From NCBI RefSeq assembly GCF_040605455.1, contig NZ_JBEXCV010000012.1, forward strand, positions 1-64,000: a stretch of DNA of 64,000 nucleotides, given 5' to 3'. The translations under genes were made by a program, and so were the position numbers. Under the pieces are notes generated by a model that saw only the letters and a list, made by a program, of their open reading frames with translations, was not told the origin of the DNA and ran no database searches. This document shows, piece by piece, positions 16,192 through 24,687 of this stretch. Position 1 is the stretch's first letter. Each line of letters begins with the position of its first letter. Origin of the DNA: Embleya sp040605455. GTDB lineage: Bacteria > Actinomycetota > Actinomycetes > Streptomycetales > Streptomycetaceae.

Positions 16192-16683
16192 TCACTCCCG
16201 TGTGGGGTGCGTGGGGCGCTCGGGGAGGCGGATGTGAGCCGTGACCGTCTTGCCCGTATGGGTGGCGGTGACGGTGAAGCGGACGCTGAGTGAACGCACG
16301 AGTTCGAGGCCGTGGCCGGCCGGCCGGTGGGGGTCGCGGGTGCGCGGAGTCGGGTGGGCGCGGCTGGTGTCGTGGACGGCCACGCGCACCTCGGTGCCGG
16401 TGTGTTCGAGATCGAGTACGCAGGGACCGGGGGCGTGGCGCACGGCGTTGGTGACGAGTTCGCTCACGACCAGTTCGACCGCGTCGACCAGGGCACGGTG
16501 ATCTGCCGGCGAATGGGTCGTGGCGAAGGCCCGCGCGGCGCGGCGGGCGGCCGCAGCCGTCCCTGCGGCGCCGGTGAAGTCGATCGAGCGGGTGGCGGCG
16601 GTCGCGGGCGAGATCGTGTGGCACTCGCCGGTGGCCGCCGGCATGCGGGGGCCTGCGGGCGAGTCGTCGTGACGGTCGGACAT
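16192..16683 (-). CDS. ATP-binding anti-sigma-factor-type kinase (RsbW-like HATPase)
   Basis: A 163-aa GHKL-fold protein. The N-box is ELVVSELVTNAVRHA and the G-boxes are VAVHDTS...AGHGLELVRSLS. A short Thr/Arg-rich N-terminus precedes the fold. Streptomycetes carry dozens of such proteins, which inhibit sigma factors or phosphorylate STAS antagonists. The ATG at 16683 is preceded by a G-rich stretch (GGGGG). It stands alone between the CBS gene (convergent) and the lectin gene. The STAS protein at 5967 or the sigma factor at 46853 are conceivable partners, but nothing in the sequence links them. Confidence 0.88.
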   Translation of the reverse strand: MSDRHDDSPAGPRMPAATGECHTISPATAATRSIDFTGAAGTAAAARRAARAFATTHSPADHRALVDAVELVVSELVTNAVRHAPGPCVLDLEHTGTEVRVAVHDTSRAHPTPRTRDPHRPAGHGLELVRSLSVRFTVTATHTGKTVTAHIRLPERPTHPTRE

Positions 16684-16858
16684 GAGGCCCCCGGGGTGGC
16701 GTGCTTTCGCGTCCCGGCATGGTTGTGCCGGTTGCCGACCAGACTTCCCGGCTCCCCTATGTGGTTGTCCTCTCGTCGTAACGATCGACTCGATGTTCCT
16801 TTGTACCGCCCCGGGTGCGTCGACGGCGCGTGTCGTCCGCGGGTTTCGCGGTGGATCA

Positions 16859-16891
16859 GGGTGCGCGGCCGGCTGGGCCGACCGCGCACCC
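16859..16891. terminator. Hairpin after lectin gene
   Basis: Ten-bp perfect arms (GGGTGCGCGG with CCGCGCACCC) around a 13-base loop, located 55 bases past the stop of the leftward lectin gene. No U-tract. Confidence 0.55.
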
Positions 16892-16946
16892 GCCCCCGGC
16901 GCGGTGGCCGCGGGGCCGTGTGTGTGCCCGGCCCTGGCGTGCGGCG

Positions 16947-17456
16947 TTACTGCTGGTGCCACCTGTCGTAGAGGTCGGAGGGGTCGCAGGGCGTCGTCTT
17001 CACGAGGGTTCCGTTGGCCACGCTGGGCGTCGACAGGCACAGGCCGCTCGACACGTTCTGCCAGACGTCGTACCAGCCCGAGGGCGGCCCCGAGGGATTG
17101 TCCGCGTAGTAGACGCGCCACTGCTGCGTCGTCGCGGCCGCGTTGCAGAACGCCATCGTGACCGTGCCCGCTCCGGAGGCCGGCGCGGTGATGCACCGCC
17201 CCGTGCGCTGGTTGGTGAAGGTGAACAGGCCGGTCTGGGTGTTGAACCCTTCGAGCCACTTCTGCTCGGAAGCACCACTGCACGACCACATCTGGAGCTT
17301 CGCGGCGTTCTCGGTGGCGTTATCGAGACAGTGGCTCGAATTCCAGACGTTGATCGGACTGAAACCTGCCGCCTGCGCGGGCGAACCGGCCACGGTGACG
17401 GCCAGCATCGCCGACACCGCGGTGACGAGCGCGAACAGACTCCGCCGTAAGGACAT
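16947..17456 (-). CDS. Secreted ricin-type beta-trefoil lectin
   Basis: A 169-aa exported protein. The signal peptide (about residues 1-29) ends in SPAQA-A. The mature part is one beta-trefoil (CBM13/ricin B) domain: GASEQKW and TTQQWRV are its QxW-type repeats, with three pairs of Cys. There is no attached enzyme domain, so it is a free carbohydrate-binding protein. ATG 17456 has GGAGA 7 bases upstream. It is monocistronic, with a hairpin downstream. Confidence 0.85.
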   Translation of the reverse strand: MSLRRSLFALVTAVSAMLAVTVAGSPAQAAGFSPINVWNSSHCLDNATENAAKLQMWSCSGASEQKWLEGFNTQTGLFTFTNQRTGRCITAPASGAGTVTMAFCNAAATTQQWRVYYADNPSGPPSGWYDVWQNVSSGLCLSTPSVANGTLVKTTPCDPSDLYDRWHQQ

Positions 17457-17954
17457 ACGTGTTCTCCGGGTTTCTCGCCGATGAGACTGTTGGAGAGCCC
17501 GAACGACGCGCGGTTCATGCAGAGGTGATGGGCAGCGCTGCGCGTCTTCAGGCTGCCCGCCGGAGACGCCGGCGACATTCTCCGGTCGGGTGTCCCGAGT
17601 CTTGCATCAAGGTTTGTCGTCGGCTCCGCATTTGGGTCAATAGCAGGTTTTCATATGGTCGATCACTTCGCGCTCGTCGTCGTCTCTCGGCCCGAGCATG
17701 GCGGGCCCGGTCGCCTGCGCCGGACGCCGGCGCCCCGATCGACACGTCCGGCGCAACTCATCGTGGGTCGAGTTGCCGCCCCCCGAGAAGAACGGAAGCG
17801 TGGCGCTCACGACGCCGCAGGGTCGATCCGGCCGCGTTGGGCGGTCGACAGGGCACGAGGTGACACCGAGGACGGCCTCCTGGTGTGTGAAGGCGAGGGC
17901 ACGTGAGCACGCTGTCGAGTGACCGGCGGATCGGCACCGTCGTGAGTGGCAGCC
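17457..17954. other. Intergenic region (lectin and GAP promoters)
   Basis: Nearly 500 bases with no convincing coding frame. The middle (17600-17660) is less GC-rich than its surroundings, consistent with promoters for the divergent lectin and GAP-family genes. No 14-bp palindrome is present. Confidence 0.35.
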
Positions 17955-18602
17955 ATGGTTCTTGATCTGGTCGTCATCGGCACGGCCATCACCTTGGGGC
18001 CGTTGCACAACTCCGCGTTCATCCTGTTGCTTTCCGCGAACAGGGGGTTGTTGAAGGGAATCGTCTTCCTCCTCACCTGGCTCGCCGAACTGGTCGTAGT
18101 GGTCGCGGTCGTGCTGCTGTTGACCGGTGGCGACCCTCCTTCGCGCCAGAGCACACCCTCGACGGCGGCCTTGGCGGTGAAGCTGACCCTGGGTGTCGCG
18201 CTGGTGTTCTACGGCGAGCGCAGACGGCGCCGGGGGCCTACCCGCCCCCGGGGAAAGCCCAAGTGGATGGCACGGCTGGATCGGGTCTCCGGATGGACGG
18301 CTGCCGGTCTCGCCGTCCTGCTGCAGCCGTGGGCGATGGTCGCCGCCGGTGGCGCCACCGTGGTGAAGGCGGATCTGTCCTCCGCCGTCACGTTCGTGGC
18401 TCTGGTGAGCTACTTCCTGCTGGCCAGCGCGAGCCTGCTCGTGATGGAGCTGTACGCGACGTTCGCACCGGCCAAGGCAGAGGTGGGGCTCGAGCGGATT
18501 CGCGTGGGGATCGACGAACACCAGGACCAGGCCATCGTCGTTCTGTCACTGCTGATCGGGCTGTGGCTCGTCGGGTCGAGCACCTACGGACTCGTCAGCT
18601 GA
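17955..18602 (+). CDS. GAP/Sap-family integral membrane protein
   Basis: A 215-aa protein with six hydrophobic segments in the LysE-like arrangement of the GAP (Sap, sulfolipid-addressing) family: an N-terminal ITLGPLHNSAFILLLSANRG motif, a cytoplasmic loop rich in Arg (GERRRRRGPTRPRGK) after TM3, and a C-terminal helix. The mycobacterial member takes part in glycolipid export; the substrate here is unknown. The ATG at 17955 is used; GTG 17946 would add three residues, and neither has a good ribosome site. It stands upstream of two small unknown genes. Confidence 0.8.
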   Translation: MVLDLVVIGTAITLGPLHNSAFILLLSANRGLLKGIVFLLTWLAELVVVVAVVLLLTGGDPPSRQSTPSTAALAVKLTLGVALVFYGERRRRRGPTRPRGKPKWMARLDRVSGWTAAGLAVLLQPWAMVAAGGATVVKADLSSAVTFVALVSYFLLASASLLVMELYATFAPAKAEVGLERIRVGIDEHQDQAIVVLSLLIGLWLVGSSTYGLVS

Positions 18603-18722
18603 TCCGCGGGACCCGCGCAGCGGAAGCCGATGTTGCCGGTCGAGGATTCCGGGGTGTTCGGCATGCGCGCCGAGACGCGAAAGCGGCGGCAGTCCTCGGT
18701 TTCCGGCCCGGAGGAGTGCCGC

Positions 18723-18929
18723 ATGCGCTACGAGTTTCGCGTCGCCGGCGCCGTTTCGGAGCCACTCGGCGAGGCCTTTCCCGAACTCGACCGAACTCCG
18801 ATGCCCGAGCACACGCTGTTCTACGGCGGCGTGACGGACGAGGCTCATCTGTACGGGCTGTTGATGCGTTTCCAGTCCCTGGGCCTGAGTGTGATCGAAA
18901 TGCGGCAGTTGCCGGACCGACCCACCTGA
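18723..18929 (+). CDS. Small conserved-type protein, 68 aa, unknown function
   Basis: Starts at ATG 18723 with GGAGGAG 6 bases upstream. The protein (MRYEFRVAGAVSEPLGEAFP...) is soluble and has an alpha/beta pattern, ending VTDEAHLYGLLMRFQSLGLSVIEMRQL. This pattern is seen in small actinobacterial proteins annotated only as hypothetical. It is followed 9 bases later by a 91-aa gene and preceded by a 120-base gap from the GAP gene; the two small genes form a pair. I cannot assign a function. Confidence 0.75.
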   Translation: MRYEFRVAGAVSEPLGEAFPELDRTPMPEHTLFYGGVTDEAHLYGLLMRFQSLGLSVIEMRQLPDRPT

Positions 18930-18938
18930 GGAGGAGAC

Positions 18939-19214
18939 ATGGCCACGCTTGTTCGACCGCAGCCGAAGCAGCCGCGGAGGGAGCAGGAACTGTGCGCGGC
19001 GCTGGTGGCGGTGGAGAGGGCATACGAGCAGCTGATGGCGTCCCCGCGACCGGATTCGCGCCTGCTGCTCGCACTCCGCAACCGTGCCCACGCATTGACC
19101 GAGGCGGCGGGCTACCCGCCCGAGGACACACCGCATCCGAGGTCGGAGCGGGTCCGACGCCGCTGCGTGGCCGCCGATCGCGGCGCCGAATGGATCATGG
19201 CGCACTGCCATTGA
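18939..19214 (+). CDS. Small protein, 91 aa, unknown function
   Basis: ATG 18939 is preceded by GAGGAGGAG, a very strong ribosome site, 9 bases after the 68-aa gene. The protein is helical and charged (REQELCAALVAVERAYEQLMA, then SRLLLALRNRAHALTEAAG) with no membrane segment or known motif. Its last 20 bases overlap the converging membrane-protein gene at 19195. It probably acts with the 68-aa protein; function unknown. Confidence 0.72.
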   Translation: MATLVRPQPKQPRREQELCAALVAVERAYEQLMASPRPDSRLLLALRNRAHALTEAAGYPPEDTPHPRSERVRRRCVAADRGAEWIMAHCH

Positions 19215-20532
19215 CCGGGCCCGGCCGTCCCGCTGGGGCGTGGTCGCTCGACGGTGTCGTTCGTCCGGTCGCGGCCAACAGTGCGATGACTGCGAGCAGG
19301 ACGAGGAGCACGGCCACGAGCAGCAGGATCGTCAGTGCGGTCGGGTTGTTCCACAGGGCGAACCACAGGGCGATGATCAGGAGTACGCCGGTGGCGAGCC
19401 ACCGCCGGTAGGCGGCCACCCAGGTGCCCACCCTGCCCGTGTCGAGCCCGTGGCCGCCGGCCCAGCGCGCGACGGAGTCGGCGGCCCGCTCCATCGACCC
19501 GCGCAGGGCCCGTGGCAGTCGGCCCCCGCCGGACAGGTATGCGCCGATGGCCACGACCAGGCCCAGGACGATCCCGGTGCGGACGCTGTTCTTCAAAAAG
19601 CGCAGCAGCGTGTCGAAGATCGCCGAGGCCGCCGCGGGGGACTGTACCTGCGCGGGCAGGTGGTCGAGATAGAAGCGGCGCGCGATCGCCAGGGCGATGG
19701 CCATGATCAGGCAGGCGGCGGCGGCGCCCAAGGCGGTGGTGACCAGGGCGCGGCGGCGGCGCCGGGCCAGGAATACTCCGATCGCGCCGAGCAGCACGGC
19801 GATGATCGGCAACCAGTTGCCCAGCACGTCGAGCGCATGTGCCGCGCCCCGGATCTTCCGCAGTTTGTCGGAGTGGATGAGCACCATCTGCTTGTTGACG
19901 TCGGGAATCTTGTCGGCCGGGCTGACCCCGGCGGACACGAGATCCTGCTTGACCCTCTCCACGGCGGTGCCGACGTCGAGGGTGACCGTGCCCTGGTCGA
20001 CCTCGACCGCGCCCCGACCCTTACCGGTGAGCACGTGTACGAGGGCCGAGTGGGCGGCCCGGTTGGCATCCGTCCAGACCGTCTCGAACCGGTTGCTTTG
20101 CACGAAGCGGGTCGCCGCCTTGTCGGCGACTTGAGTGACCGCGTCGTTCAACTGCGGCGCCAACCCCTTGACGGCTTGTCCCACTCGCGGCGGCAGACCC
20201 TGGGAGTCGAGCCAGGTCGCGACGTCGGAGGTGACCTGGACGCCGTCGACCCGGACGTCGACCGCCTCGGTGATGCGCTTTGCCGCGGCCGCTTCGATCG
20301 CGGGGTTCGACGCGAGCGGGGCGACCGTCTCGACGTATCGGTCCGTGTCCAGCACGATGTCGTGCACCCACACCGTGAGCAGCGAGACCGGTACCAGGAT
20401 GCAGGTGAGCGTGATCAGTACGGCCGAAATCGTGCTCATCGCAATCCGTCCCGCACGCGAGCCGCCCCTCCCGGCCCGTGTGCGGGGAGCCCCTGCGGAC
20501 GCGTCGTCGGGCGGCTTGGCCTGCGTGCTCAT
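19195..20532 (-). CDS. Conserved actinobacterial integral membrane protein
   Basis: A 445-aa protein. One transmembrane helix (about 30-55) is followed by a large external domain (about 55-240; DRYVETVAPLASNPAIEAAAAKRITEAV...) and four more hydrophobic segments in the C-terminal half. This plan is common in actinobacterial proteins of unknown function. ATG 20532 follows GGGAGTGAT. Its 3' end overlaps the 91-aa gene by 20 bases. Confidence 0.85.
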   Translation of the reverse strand: MSTQAKPPDDASAGAPRTRAGRGGSRAGRIAMSTISAVLITLTCILVPVSLLTVWVHDIVLDTDRYVETVAPLASNPAIEAAAAKRITEAVDVRVDGVQVTSDVATWLDSQGLPPRVGQAVKGLAPQLNDAVTQVADKAATRFVQSNRFETVWTDANRAAHSALVHVLTGKGRGAVEVDQGTVTLDVGTAVERVKQDLVSAGVSPADKIPDVNKQMVLIHSDKLRKIRGAAHALDVLGNWLPIIAVLLGAIGVFLARRRRRALVTTALGAAAACLIMAIALAIARRFYLDHLPAQVQSPAAASAIFDTLLRFLKNSVRTGIVLGLVVAIGAYLSGGGRLPRALRGSMERAADSVARWAGGHGLDTGRVGTWVAAYRRWLATGVLLIIALWFALWNNPTALTILLLVAVLLVLLAVIALLAATGRTTPSSDHAPAGRPGPVNGSAP

Positions 20533-20627
20533 ATCACTCCCGGGTGGCTACGACGAAACTGCCATATGAGTTCAATGAGTACACAGTGTGATGAAGTGCG
20601 CACGTCGAGCTGGGTCCATCTGGATGG

Positions 20628-20918
20628 TCAGGAGCCGAGGACCCTGGCCTTTTGGGCCTCGAACTCGCTTTCGCTGAGCACGCCTTGGTCCTTGAGCTCG
20701 CCCAGCTCCTTGAGCTGGGCGATCCTGCTGCTCATGTCGTCTGCCGGCGCGGGTGGGGGCGGGGCGGGTTCGGCCTGGTAGGCGGGCTGGGGTGCGGCAG
20801 GCTGTGGCTCCTGCTGGGACCAGCGCCCGGCCTGCCGCCGGGAGACTCGGTTGGAGACCGCGGTGGCGGTCCCGGCGACGACGGCGGTGCGGGCGACGCC
20901 GCGAAGAAGCCCTGGCAT
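20628..20918 (-). CDS. SHOCT-domain protein
   Basis: A 96-aa protein. A short hydrophobic N-terminus (LLRGVARTAVVAGTATAVSNRVSRR) is followed by a Pro/Gln/Ala linker and a C-terminal SHOCT motif (RIAQLKELGELKDQGVLSESEFEAQKARVL). ATG 20918 has a textbook ribosome site (AAGGAG). It starts 44 bases after the DUF6325 gene, a pairing that is frequent in actinobacteria. Molecular role unknown. Confidence 0.87.
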   Translation of the reverse strand: MPGLLRGVARTAVVAGTATAVSNRVSRRQAGRWSQQEPQPAAPQPAYQAEPAPPPPAPADDMSSRIAQLKELGELKDQGVLSESEFEAQKARVLGS

Positions 20919-20962
20919 GGTTTATCTCCTTGACCGGCTTGGGGGAGGTGCTCGGCGACGAT

Positions 20963-21406
20963 TCAGGCCTTGGACTCGGTGGCGTCGAGCGAGGCCAGGA
21001 TCTCCTGGACCGGGATACGCCCGTCGGCGACGAGCCGGGCTCCGCTGCGGCGCAGGGCGGCCGCGAGCGGGCCTGCCCACACGTTCTCGTAGACGAGGAT
21101 GGCCGCCGAGCTGCCGGGTTCCAGGACCGCGCTCACGTCCTCGATCTCGTCCTGGCCGAGCAGGCCCGAGGAGACCCCATCGAAGGCGGCGAGGTCGAGG
21201 TGGTTGTCTCCGGCCAGATCGGCGAGTTCGACGCCTCGGACCGATCCGTCCAAGCCCTTCGTGACGAAGATCAGGTCCAGGATTCGGATGATGCCCCGGT
21301 CGACCAGATCGATCAGGAGGGGCAGCCCCTCGCCGGTCATCCGACTTCCCGGGAACTCGATCACCAGGTAGTCGATCGGTCCGGGCTCGATGGGTTCGTC
21401 GCTCAC
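20963..21406 (-). CDS. DUF6325-type protein
   Basis: A 147-aa soluble protein: GPIDYLVIEFPGSRMTGEGLPLLIDLVDRGIIRILDL at the N-terminus and SAAILVYENVWAGPLAAALRRSGARLVADGRIP at the C-terminus, a layout I recognise from DUF6325 (SCO-type) proteins. GTG 21406 has GAGGAG 7 bases upstream. It is first of a two-gene operon with the SHOCT protein. The pair often lies beside stress or membrane-maintenance genes; no activity is known. Confidence 0.83.
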   Translation of the reverse strand: MSDEPIEPGPIDYLVIEFPGSRMTGEGLPLLIDLVDRGIIRILDLIFVTKGLDGSVRGVELADLAGDNHLDLAAFDGVSSGLLGQDEIEDVSAVLEPGSSAAILVYENVWAGPLAAALRRSGARLVADGRIPVQEILASLDATESKA

Positions 21407-21707
21407 GTCGGCTCCTCGTCTGGTCGGCTCATGGGAGCGGTGTGCCGGTTCCATTCGCCCCTGCGCTTGCGAGGTGCGCGGGATGGTTCGGGGGTCGGGG
21501 TCGACCGGTGACCGTCGCCTCCGCCATTGCACCAGCGGATGGGTGGGGGCGCATCTCGGCCGCCGATCGGCCCCGGGGAGCGACGAAACCATCGTTCGAC
21601 CGCGAATCGGGCGCCGCCACCGTGCCCGGCGGTGACGGCGCCTCCATCCGGTTGACATTGCGGCGGGGCAGGCCTGTGCTCGCGCGTGCCGTTGGGACGA
21701 TCTGTTC
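21407..21707. other. Divergent intergenic region
   Basis: Separates the DUF6325 operon from the MFS pump. CCGCCGATCGGCCC at about 21562-21575 shares one perfect half with the stress palindrome but has two wrong bases in the other, so it is at best a weak site. No other structure is seen. Confidence 0.3.
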
Positions 21708-23324
21708 ATGGCAGCCGACGCGGGGAAACCGGGGCCTCCGACGGGGCCGGGACTGGTTCTGCTGCCGCTTGTCCTGGGGCAGTTCCTGATGGCACTCGAC
21801 AGCTCCGTCATGAATGTCTCGATCGCCACGGTGGCCGAGGACGTGGGCACGACAGTGACCGGGATCCAAGGCGCGATCACGGCCTACACGCTCGTGATGG
21901 CGATGCTCATGATTCCCGGAGGCAAGGTCGGCGGGCTCATCGGCCGTCGGCGCGCGTTCATGATCGGCTGCGGCATCTACGGCTGTGGTTCCCTGACGAC
22001 GGCGGTCGCCCCGAACCTGCCGGTGCTCCTGCTCGGGTGGGCACTCCTGGAGGGAGTCGGGGCGGCGCTCATCCTGCCCGCGATCGTGGCGCTGGTGGCC
22101 GGCAACTTCCCGGTGGAGCGCCGCCCCTTCGCATACGGGCTCGTCGCGGCTGCGGGGGCTGCGGCGATTGCGGTGGGGCCGCTGATCGGTGGTGTGGCGA
22201 CGACGTACTTCTCCTGGCGCTGGGTCTTCGCCGGCGAGGTCGTCATCGTGTTGGTGATCCTGGTGCTCGGCGGCCGGATCGCCGATGCGCCGACCGGGGG
22301 ACGCGCGCGCATCGACGTCGTCGGGGCGGTGCTGTCCGCCGGTGGGCTCGGAACCTTCGTCTTCGGCGTGCTCCGGTCGGCCGAATGGGGATGGTTCCAG
22401 CCGAAGCCCGACGCGCCGGCCTGGCTCGGGATCTCGATGGTCGTCTGGCTGATGCTGTCCGGCCTGGCCCTCATCCGGCTCTTCCTGTCCTGGGAGGCCC
22501 GTCTGACGGCACGGGGCGGGGAGCCGCTCGTGGATCCGTCCGTGCTGCGCAATCGGCAGTTCACCGGCGGCTTGACGATGTTCTTCTTCCAATACCTCGT
22601 GCAGATGGGCGTGTTCTTCGTCGTACCGCTCTACTTGTCGATCGCCTTGGGCCTGTCCGCGCTGGCGACCGGAGCACGCATTCTGCCTCTGTCGCTCACG
22701 CTGCTGGCTGCCGCGATCCTGATCCCGCGGTTCCTTCCGAACGTCTCGCCGCGGCGCGTGGTGCGGATCGGAATCCTTGCGCTGCTCGCCGGCGCGGTGG
22801 CCTTGATGGCCGCGCTCGACGCGGACGCGGGCGCCGAGATCGTCACCGTGCCCCTGCTGCTGATCGGATTCGGCATGGGCGCGTTGGCGTCGCAGCTCGG
22901 ATCGGTCACCGTGTCCGCGGTGTCGGACGAACAGAGTACGGAGGTCGGCGGCGTCCAGAACGCCGTCACCAACCTCGGCGCCTCGATCGGCACGGCACTC
23001 GCCGGGTCGATCCTGATCGCCGCCATGACGACGTCGTTTCTGACCAGCATCGAGCAGAACCAGGCGATCCCCGCCGCGGTCACGAGCCGGGCGACCGTGG
23101 AACTCGAGGGCGGCTTGCCGTTTCTGTCGGACGACCAGCTCACCTCTGCCCTCGACAAGGCCGGCACGACGCCGGAGGTGGCGCGGGCTGCCGTCGAGGC
23201 GAATACCGCGGCCAGGCTCGACGGCCTGCGCGCCGCACTCGCCGTCCTCGCCCTTGTCGCGCTTCTCGCCATGTTCTTCACCGGGCGGATCCCGACAACC
23301 CAGCCCCGCTCGGCAAAGCCGTAG
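21708..23324 (+). CDS. MFS drug-efflux transporter, 14-TM (DHA2) type
   Basis: A 538-aa proton-driven exporter. Motif A appears as GGKVGGLIGRRRAF after TM2, the D1 motif as FLMALDSSVMNVSIATV in TM1, and motif C (antiporter signature) as AAIAVGPLIGGV in TM5. Fourteen hydrophobic segments match DHA2 pumps such as QacA/EmrB types. A periplasmic loop (TVELEGGLPFLSDDQLTSALDKAG) before the last helix is normal for the group. No TetR-type repressor gene flanks it. The substrate cannot be predicted. Confidence 0.92.
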   Translation: MAADAGKPGPPTGPGLVLLPLVLGQFLMALDSSVMNVSIATVAEDVGTTVTGIQGAITAYTLVMAMLMIPGGKVGGLIGRRRAFMIGCGIYGCGSLTTAVAPNLPVLLLGWALLEGVGAALILPAIVALVAGNFPVERRPFAYGLVAAAGAAAIAVGPLIGGVATTYFSWRWVFAGEVVIVLVILVLGGRIADAPTGGRARIDVVGAVLSAGGLGTFVFGVLRSAEWGWFQPKPDAPAWLGISMVVWLMLSGLALIRLFLSWEARLTARGGEPLVDPSVLRNRQFTGGLTMFFFQYLVQMGVFFVVPLYLSIALGLSALATGARILPLSLTLLAAAILIPRFLPNVSPRRVVRIGILALLAGAVALMAALDADAGAEIVTVPLLLIGFGMGALASQLGSVTVSAVSDEQSTEVGGVQNAVTNLGASIGTALAGSILIAAMTTSFLTSIEQNQAIPAAVTSRATVELEGGLPFLSDDQLTSALDKAGTTPEVARAAVEANTAARLDGLRAALAVLALVALLAMFFTGRIPTTQPRSAKP

Positions 23325-23363
23325 TGGCGACCGCGCCCGCCCCGCCGCCCCACACCGTCGTGG

Positions 23364-23891
23364 TCAGTGCCCCAGCGCCGCTTTGGCGACGACGATGATC
23401 AGACCGAGTACGAGATTCACCGCGCCCTCGGCTGCCACCTGGCCGCGACCGGCGCCGGCCGCGGCGGCCCCCAGGGACGCCCACAGGACCTGCTGGAGCA
23501 CGGCGACGCCGAGGGCGAGCCACGCGGTGCTGCTCAGGCCCAGCCCGAAAAGGGGGCTGACGGCCACTGCCGCGGCAGGCAGGGCGGAGGCTTCGACGAT
23601 GGACCACTCGTGGCCCGCGACGCGGCGTACCTCCGTCCAGGTCCAGCTTTCACCGACCAGCCGCTCACCCACCAGGTGCGCGTAGACGTGCGCGGCCCAG
23701 AACACCAGACCCGTGACGATGAGCAGGAGGACGAGCTGGAGTCGCGGGTACTGGCCCAGGGTCCCGGCGGTGGCCACGACGGAGGCCGCGAGCAAAGACC
23801 CGTACACAGCACCGGCGTAGTCGGTCCGGGACGTGCGGGGCGCGCCGCGGCCCCGCGATCTGTCGGACGAGCCGGTGAGATGGGACACCAT
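23364..23891 (-). CDS. Integral membrane protein, unknown function
   Basis: A 175-aa protein with four hydrophobic segments (GAVYGSLLAASVVAT, LVLLLIVTGLVFWAA, ALPAAAVAVSPLFGLGLSSTAW, and a C-terminal VNLVLGLIIVVAKAAL). HVYAHLVGERLV between TM2 and TM3 is notable for two His residues. The start at ATG 23891 is favoured; an ATG 48 bases upstream (23939) would add a Pro/Ala-rich leader, and neither has a clear ribosome site. It converges on the MFS gene with a 39-base gap. Confidence 0.78.
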   Translation of the reverse strand: MVSHLTGSSDRSRGRGAPRTSRTDYAGAVYGSLLAASVVATAGTLGQYPRLQLVLLLIVTGLVFWAAHVYAHLVGERLVGESWTWTEVRRVAGHEWSIVEASALPAAAVAVSPLFGLGLSSTAWLALGVAVLQQVLWASLGAAAAGAGRGQVAAEGAVNLVLGLIIVVAKAALGH

Positions 23892-23966
23892 CCCACGGTA
23901 GAAGGCCGGAGGGGCCGCCGCCTGTCGGAGAGGCGGCATCTCGTGACTCGCAATCCCCGGGGCGGG

Positions 23967-24362
23967 TCAGGCAAGCAGTTTCTGCTTGGCCCGTTCGAAC
24001 TCCTCGGCGGAGATGTCGCCGTTGCTCTTGAGTTGCGCCAACTTCGAGAGTTCCTCGACGCGGCTGTTCCCCTGATTGGTGCCGGCGGCTTCGCGAACGT
24101 ACGCCTGGAACGCCTCGTTCTGCTGCTTGGCGTGGGCGACGTCGCGCTTGCCCATGCCCGTACCGCGGGCGATGACGTACACGAACACACCCAGGAACGG
24201 CAGCAGGATCACGAAGACCATCCACCCGGTCTTGGCCCAGCCGCTCAGGCTGTCGTCGCGGAGAACGTCCGTGATGATCCGGAACAGCAGGAAGAACCAC
24301 AGGATCCACAGGAACAGCCACAACATCGTCAGGAAGGCGTTGAGGAGCGGGTAGTCGTCCAT
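23967..24362 (-). CDS. PLDc_N membrane protein with SHOCT domain
   Basis: A 131-aa protein. Two N-terminal helices carry the PLDc_N pattern (LWLFLWILWFFLLFRIITDVLRDDSLSGWAK, then VILLPFLGVFVYVIARG). A charged linker leads to a C-terminal SHOCT motif (LSKLAQLKSNGDISAEEFERAKQKLL). ATG 24362 follows AGGAG. It is the third SHOCT protein in the window. Role unknown; relatives are often induced by envelope stress. Confidence 0.88.
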   Translation of the reverse strand: MDDYPLLNAFLTMLWLFLWILWFFLLFRIITDVLRDDSLSGWAKTGWMVFVILLPFLGVFVYVIARGTGMGKRDVAHAKQQNEAFQAYVREAAGTNQGNSRVEELSKLAQLKSNGDISAEEFERAKQKLLA

Positions 24363-24687
24363 TCGGGTGACTCCTATCGTGCAGGGCTACGACCGGGGGA
24401 CGCACAGGACATGCGCGCTCGGCCCGGGCCACGCGCGGCCCCACGATCTTGTCCTTTCTGCCAGTGCACCCCGGCCCGCGCTGCTCCGCAACCGCTGGAG
24501 TAGGGGGTTCCGGCGACCGGGGTGCGCTGGTCGACCGGCGGATCGAGACGATCGCGGACCGGATCCGGCGCCGCGAACGTCGTGCCGACTCCCCGCCCCG
24601 TCGCCACGGCCGGCTACACCTCCACGACCCGCCCCCTCCGTCCTGGTTCCCGCCGGTGCCGCCATGCGTGTCGGATGCGAAGACGGT
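24363..24687. other. Intergenic region
   Basis: 325 bases between the PLDc_N/SHOCT gene start and the MFS stop, both leftward. Nothing beyond an expected promoter is recognised; GGGCCACGCGCGGCCC near 24428 is a 16-bp dyad, not the 14-bp stress box. Confidence 0.3.
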
